From the NCBI GenBank assembly GCA_027596195.1, contig JADGJG010000471.1, forward strand, positions 1-18,879: a stretch of DNA of 18,879 nucleotides, written 5' to 3'. A model generated the notes under the pieces. That model did not search any database. It had not been told where the DNA came from and worked only from the letters and a program-made list of their open reading frames with translations. This DNA is from Podochytrium sp. JEL0797 (lineage: Eukaryota; Chytridiomycota; Chytridiomycetes; Chytridiales; Chytriomycetaceae). Position 1 is the first letter of the stretch. The number at the start of each line of letters is the position of its first letter. The translations under genes and the position numbers were made by a program. This document shows positions 17,427 through 18,879 of the stretch, piece by piece.

Positions 17427-18576
17427 ATGTCTCTTTCGCCAGCCATCAACTCGCCCTCAACCTCAGAGAAGATCTTTCTCGCCGTGATGGTAACGTGCAT
17501 CTCTTTCTGCCTCATGGTGATTTGTGGGCTAATTGTCAGGACCCCTTTCGCCGACACCCCACAGATGATTGTCAATGTCTCAACGGGTGTTTTGTCATCC
17601 TTCAACCTCACATGGCCCGTCTCAGTGGTATGTACACCTCAATTCGCACTGCTTGGCGGGAGGCGTTTTGACGTTTGATCCCAACGCCCCCTTGCAGATC
17701 CACTGGATTTGGACAATCCTCGGCTTCGCAACCCTCACAACCATATACGCCTCCCCATCAATCCCATCCACCGTCCTGGCATCGCGTGCATACTCGTACA
17801 TGGTCATTGCGACCCTCACACTCCTCGTTGAATTCTCGTCCATCACCTACGGCTTCACGGCCCTCTCCCAAGACTGCCCTATCACCATGATTGACGGATC
17901 AGTGGAAGTCTCGTCTGACTGCATCTGGAGCGGCGTGTACCAGTTCCATTCCGTGTACCTCTCGTTTGTCCATATCATGTTTTTTGTGCTGTTGAACTGC
18001 TGCGTGAGCGACGCGGTGCGTGTTGCAAATCGTGGTGAATCCTCTATTGATTTGTACATGAACTGGTAAACCTTGTTTTTGTTGTTGGACGCAGCGAGTG
18101 GCGCAGCGTTTTTCAACATACACATAAAACTCACACCCCCGATCATCACAGGCACAACTTCACCGCGCTTCCCTTCCCCGCCCTCTTTGCCAACATGCTC
18201 TCAATTGTATACATGCAGAAATATGTGGCCCTCTTTTCAACCGTGACGGAATGGAACGGGTTCGTGATGGACGCGTTTTGGCTCGTGTTGAAGGGTCTTG
18301 CGGTGGGAAACATTTTGTTCAATTTGATCATCTTTTGTTGGTTCCTGCAGGTGGAGTTTCTTTTCTTTTTGGTGTGCGCTCAAGCGTTGGTTTCTTACTT
18401 TTGTTTTTTTGACGTTGTCGCAGAGTCACCGCGAGTTGTCGTTGGTCGAATCTCTGCTCTCTCGCGTTCCATTCATTGGGTCGCGTTATGCAAGTGCAAT
18501 GGTGGATGCGCACGCGTTCGATGTGGAGAAGGCCGTGCTCGTTGTCGCAGATGGCGATGACTCGTCGCACGTCTGA
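17427..18576 (+). CDS. Six-TM membrane protein of unknown function
   Basis: Exons are 17427-17627, 17698-18065, 18152-18350 and 18424-18576. Introns of 70, 86 and 73 nt have donors GTATGT, GTAAAC and GTGGAG. They join in frame to 306 residues. Hydrophobic segments lie near residues 16-37, 68-88, 101-121, 149-170, 197-217 and 227-254. A loop between TM3 and TM4 has two cysteines (QDCP and SSDCIW) that could form an extracellular disulfide. The C-terminal 50 residues are soluble, acidic at the end, and begin SHRELSLVESLLSRVP. I do not recognise the family. The multi-pass layout could suit a receptor-like or transport role but no motif decides it. Intron 2 reads through to a stop quickly if retained, which supports its removal. 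The ATG is followed directly by the only long hydrophobic first exon. Confidence 0.75.
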
Positions 18577-18793
18577 TGGCTTTGAGGGGTTGCTGCTTCA
18601 TTGCTCATTATCTCTACTTCTGTACTGATATCATTATTTAATACATTTTGTTCATAAATTTCTTGCTGCAGTTTACAATATTTGTTCAACATCTGCCATC
18701 CATCTTATTTCAATAGTTTAAGCACCCTTGTACATATTACAAAAGCAAAAAAAAATCAAAGGAAAGTGACCGTCACAGAAAAAAAACGGCAAA
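18577..18793. promoter_or_regulatory. Intergenic and putative promoter of the last gene
   Basis: This AT-rich stretch of 217 bp shows no gene. It should contain the 3' end of the membrane-protein gene and the promoter of the gene starting at 18794. Confidence 0.4.
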
Positions 18794-18879
18794 ATGAACA
18801 ATGCAACAAGTGACACGCTCGCCATCTCGGATGGATCAATCTCGGTCTCTGATACTATCCTTCTTTCGTACACGATGGC
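18794..18879 (+). CDS. 5' end of a gene cut by the window edge
   Basis: An ATG after an A-rich leader (AACGGCAAA just upstream) opens a frame that stays open to the last base. The first 28 residues start MNNATSDTLAISDGSISVSD and end in a mildly hydrophobic stretch. This is too short to assign a function. The Kozak-like context and open frame make it plausible but not certain. Confidence 0.45.
   Translation, partial: MNNATSDTLAISDGSISVSDTILLSYTM

Noticed and set aside
1..18879. CRISPR arrays, bacterial promoters or operons
   Set aside because: No regularly spaced repeats. Introns, AATAAA signals and the nuclear-type tRNA show the DNA is eukaryotic.

Overview
The window looks like nuclear DNA from a fungus, most likely an early-diverging zoosporic (chytrid-type) one. 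Several genes can be resolved into exons with short GT...AG introns of about 46 to 97 nt. AATAAA signals follow many genes, one nuclear tRNA gene is present, and the gene set (Cache/HAMP-type receptor, ether-lipid hydroxylase, GxIP-type leucine-rich repeats, heme oxygenase) fits that group. The lineage is an inference; no marker here is diagnostic.

Left third (1-7630). A minus-strand DUF6589-like gene (ATG at 1573) is followed, 59 bp upstream of its ATG, by an apparently complete 5,990-bp DNA transposon (1633-7622). The element has perfect 73-bp terminal inverted repeats and a perfect 8-bp target-site duplication (GGCTTGCC). Its single gene runs from 2156 to 7112 and has four exons. It encodes a transposase of the P-element/THAP9 superfamily with all three candidate catalytic acidic residues. 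In place of a recognisable THAP domain it carries two tandem copies of a 33-residue Cys/His module at the N-terminus, and it has a C2HC finger at the C-terminus. One -1 frameshift near 4299 separates the first catalytic Asp from the second.

Middle (7631-10400). This part is gene-poor. It holds tRNA-Arg(CCT) at 8033-8104, degenerate direct repeats, and a broken relic that matches the C-terminal winged-helix domain of the anaphase-promoting-complex cullin APC2. A low-confidence small open region lies at 8726-9200.

Right half (10411-18879). Mostly clean genes on the plus strand: a two-TM sensor with a Cache-type ectodomain and a HAMP-like segment but no output domain (4 exons, 486 aa); an alkylglycerol-monooxygenase-like integral membrane di-iron hydroxylase (4 exons, 502 aa); a leucine-rich-repeat gene broken by at least four frameshifts; a possible minus-strand terminal exon; an intronless soluble heme oxygenase (257 aa); a six-TM protein of unknown function (4 exons, 306 aa); and the first codons of another gene at the right edge.

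No operon-like organisation is visible. The genes look functionally independent, apart from the transposon sitting in the promoter region of its left neighbour. The strongest unusual items are the intact P-superfamily element with its tandem zinc modules, and the receptor that lacks an output domain.
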